Source: Pirellula sp. (GTDB lineage: Bacteria > Planctomycetota > Planctomycetia > Pirellulales > Pirellulaceae). Taken from it: 35,078 bases of DNA. A program made the position numbers and the translations under genes. Below, piece by piece: positions 33,150 to 35,078 of this stretch. How positions within the stretch are numbered: the stretch's first letter is position 1; every line of letters begins with the position of its first letter. The notes under the pieces were generated by a model. The model was not told the origin of the DNA and searched no databases. It saw nothing but the letters and a program-made list of their open reading frames with translations. Where the stretch lies: contig JAJTID010000052.1 of the NCBI GenBank assembly GCA_021300155.1, positions 1 through 35,078 on the forward strand, given 5' to 3'.

Positions 33150-34436
33150 CTAGATACGCCATGGTTCTCGAAGCGCTTCGGACCGCAATCGGTTGGCGGG
33201 CTCATCGTTGATGAACTCGTAATTCTTGAGATCCAGTTTGACCTGTCGATTCAAGAACAATGCGATGTTGGCGGAGTGACATACGATGTGCGCATTGCAA
33301 GCCGCTTCCGCGTTCCCCTTGGGTTGACTTCGAGTCTTAACCGCGTCCAAGAAATCGCGCACATGGAAGGTCGCTGGATAACCACCGATCTCCTCCACGA
33401 CTCGGCCTGCCATCAATTCAGGCGAGCTCAAAACCATTTTGCCGCTGTCACCTGCCTCGACCCATCCTTTGTCCCCTTCAAATCGAACAGGACACGAACC
33501 TAGTGGAATCCAGCCCTTCTCTCGGAAGATGAGTTGCGTGCCATTCTCGTAGCGCGCCATCAACTCACCGTTCGCAGGAGCGTTGTACTCGACAGGTGGA
33601 GGACAATCGTCGACCGCCCATTGGCAAAGATCCACACAGTGCGAGCCCCATTCGAGAACTCCACCTCCAACAAGCCCGCCCCCTTTTTCAAAATTGAAGC
33701 CGTCCAATAGCTTCGGATTGAAGGGTCGCCAAGCTGCTGGGCCGAGATACATATCCCAATCCACTTTCCCCTTCTCAGGTGGCGCCTCTGCAGGTAACCA
33801 GCCACTCATCATGGCTTGCATGCCTGCGGGGTGAGCATAGATCTTCGAGAGCTTGCCTAGTTTGCCTGTTCGAGCGAGATAACACGCGAACGCGAAGTGG
33901 GGCAAATTTCTGCGCTGCGTCCCGGCCTGGAAGATTCGACCTGTTCGACGCATCGTGTCTCGAAGAATCAAGCTTTGTTCAATGTTCTTTGTGCATGGCT
34001 TCTCACAATAGATATCTTTGCCCGCGCGAGCTGCATACATACTCATGGTCGCATGCCAATTCGGCCCCGTTGCGATCAACACAGCATCGATATCTTTGCG
34101 ATCCAACACTTCGCGAAAGTCTTGGTGCATGCTGCAGTTTTCATTGCCGTACTTGGTATCGGCGATCTTCTTCACTGCTAGTCTTCGTGCTTCCTTGACA
34201 TCGCAGACAGCGATGAACTGAACATCCTTTTGTTCGAGGAAACAACCCAAGTCATAGTTTCCACGGTTCCCGATACCAATTCCGCCGAGCACGACTCGCT
34301 CGCTCGGTGGCACGGCCCCATCTCGACCGATCGCGGAGCTAGGGATGATCGTTGGGGCGACTGCCGCAGCACCTGCCGAGGCCAACGCAGACTTTAGAAA
34401 CGACCTACGCTTGATGGTATCAATCTTCTTTTTCAT
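33150..34436 (-). CDS. Gfo/Idh/MocA family oxidoreductase, Tat-exported
   Basis: The 428-residue product begins with a twin-arginine signal (KRRSFLK at 9-15, then an alanine-rich h-region to about A36). The Rossmann fold follows with VVLGGIGIGNRG, and the NAD(P)-binding/catalytic motif EKP at 145-147 lies in DIYCEKPCTKNIEQ. The C-terminal domain has LEWGSHCVDLCQWA. These enzymes oxidise or reduce sugars, cyclitols or sugar derivatives and usually keep the cofactor tightly bound when exported. Planctomycetes carry many Tat-exported copies in polysaccharide-degradation loci, often next to HEAT-repeat proteins as here. The substrate is unknown. No good Shine-Dalgarno sequence precedes the ATG. 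Confidence 0.93.
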   Translation of the reverse strand: MKKKIDTIKRRSFLKSALASAGAAAVAPTIIPSSAIGRDGAVPPSERVVLGGIGIGNRGNYDLGCFLEQKDVQFIAVCDVKEARRLAVKKIADTKYGNENCSMHQDFREVLDRKDIDAVLIATGPNWHATMSMYAARAGKDIYCEKPCTKNIEQSLILRDTMRRTGRIFQAGTQRRNLPHFAFACYLARTGKLGKLSKIYAHPAGMQAMMSGWLPAEAPPEKGKVDWDMYLGPAAWRPFNPKLLDGFNFEKGGGLVGGGVLEWGSHCVDLCQWAVDDCPPPVEYNAPANGELMARYENGTQLIFREKGWIPLGSCPVRFEGDKGWVEAGDSGKMVLSSPELMAGRVVEEIGGYPATFHVRDFLDAVKTRSQPKGNAEAACNAHIVCHSANIALFLNRQVKLDLKNYEFINDEPANRLRSEALREPWRI

Positions 34437-34773
34437 TATCTATTCACTCGCATGGTTGCAAGAATTCCGTTAACACATTTCGAAAGCGGCTTCGACGACC
34501 GTAAAGAGTGTAGCATAACCGCATGCGTCTTGCACGATCTGGCCCCCAAAGTGGCGATCAATTTGGCAAGATGGGGATTATCTGCTGGTCAAGAGCGCGA
34601 GCGACTGGCCGATTCGTTTGAACAATGGCCGAAATGGCGACGCTAAGTGAAGACGAGAATCACGACCGTGATGACCAGGACGATGAAGAAGCCCCTCATC
34701 CCCCGACCCCTTCTCCTCCCGAGGAGGAGAAGGGGAGTTAGAATAATCAACAAAATGCAAAATGGAGAATGAA
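34437..34773. other. Divergent intergenic region with a dispersed-type hairpin
   Basis: About 335 bp between the oxidoreductase and the DUF4259-like gene. It holds the 13-bp hairpin at 34707-34735 and a small 6-bp hairpin at 34659-34672. A 64-codon open frame at 34452-34646 has no coding support. Confidence 0.5.
34707..34735. repeat. 13-bp perfect hairpin of a dispersed GC-rich repeat type
   Basis: CCCCTTCTCCTCC (34707-34719) pairs perfectly with GGAGGAGAAGGGG (34723-34735) around a 3-nt loop. It is preceded by CCCCTCATCCCCCGA. Pyrimidine-rich palindromes with CCCCTCA...CCCC arms are common dispersed elements in many bacterial genomes. Folding is very stable, and it may also stop transcription. 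Confidence 0.75.
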
Positions 34774-35078
34774 ATGGGAAGTCGGGGAATTGAGATTTTT
34801 GAAGAAGATTACGCGCTCGACTGGCTTGCAGATCTCCGCGAACACGACGATCCAAAGGAGTTCTTTGAAGAGTGTCTTGATATCGATGATTGCGACCTTG
34901 AATTGATCGAGTGTTCGGGGGTTCTTGGCACATGTGCTATGATCGATGGATTGCTGAATGGTCCCAAAAGGAATCTACCTTCGGAGGCTAAAGAATGGCT
35001 TCAGTCGCATAAATCACTCGCGGTAAAGCGTCTGTTGAAATCCGCAATCCGAGGACTCGATGCCGTTCTCGATGATCA
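34774..35078 (+). CDS. DUF4259-like protein (partial, 3' end beyond window)
   Basis: The 101 codons present begin MGSRGIEIFEEDYALDWLAD, the layout of DUF4259 (M-G-x-x-G, an N/D pair, then A/D-W). An acidic helical stretch follows, then ECSGVLGTCAMIDGLL and LQSHKSLAVKRLLKSAI. The family is small, cytoplasmic and without known function. GGAG six bases upstream supports ATG 34774; ATG 34762 is also in frame and would add four residues. It runs off the right edge with no stop codon. Confidence 0.7.
   Translation, partial: MGSRGIEIFEEDYALDWLADLREHDDPKEFFEECLDIDDCDLELIECSGVLGTCAMIDGLLNGPKRNLPSEAKEWLQSHKSLAVKRLLKSAIRGLDAVLDD

Noticed and set aside
34452-34646. 64-codon open frame upstream of the oxidoreductase
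   Set aside because: Lies in a divergent promoter region, no ribosome binding site and no recognisable domain.

Overview
The window looks like a stretch of chromosome from a planctomycete, most likely of the Pirellulaceae type. This is inferred from gene content: a prepilin-type N-terminus, many secreted proteins known mainly from planctomycetes, a multi-heme cytochrome c paired with a sorbosone-dehydrogenase-like propeller, a Tat-exported Gfo/Idh/MocA oxidoreductase beside a HEAT-repeat protein, and many genes without a clear Shine-Dalgarno sequence. Base composition and codon use look even. I see no rRNA, tRNA, CRISPR array, transposase or phage gene.

Layout. 1-148 (minus): the start of a prepilin-like gene behind an 18-bp tandem repeat that duplicates its start-codon region in frame. 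648-3599: a secreted fusion of an HExxH metallopeptidase to a DPP IV-type serine peptidase. 4000-7312: an unknown secreted protein, a Uma2 nuclease-like protein, an AlkD-like DNA glycosylase, and a GxxExxY gene bracketed by related GC-rich repeats. 7510-11446: a five-heme cytochrome c overlapping a propeller dehydrogenase, probably one periplasmic oxidation module. 11465-14916 (minus): a circularly permuted ATP-grasp/alpha-E protein translationally coupled to a transglutaminase-like protein. 15165-16043 (minus): a lipoprotein with eight S-N-G type repeats.

16507-20650 (minus) reads as a likely operon in the order tpiA, secreted TPR-type protein, MfnD-like ATP-grasp ligase, fabI-like reductase, with a 13-bp hairpin before fabI. 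Divergently, parA and a lipoprotein gene run 20811-23473. 23677-25931 holds two convergent genes of unknown function. 26434-28125 is an S41 (CtpA-type) protease; its stop codon overlaps that of a convergent sugar isomerase/epimerase (28122-28940), which follows a coiled-coil-bearing, cysteine-rich propeller protein (28952-30694). 30830-31120 is a gene-free patch of palindromic repeats. 31161-34436 (minus) is a Gfo/Idh/MocA oxidoreductase followed by a HEAT-repeat protein. The window ends with a dispersed-type hairpin and the 5' part of a DUF4259-like gene.

No complete defence or mobile system is visible. The least ordinary items are the repeated start sites at the left edge, the two-protease fusion, the repeat-bracketed GxxExxY gene, the MfnD-like ligase between central-metabolism genes, and the propeller with vicinal cysteines.
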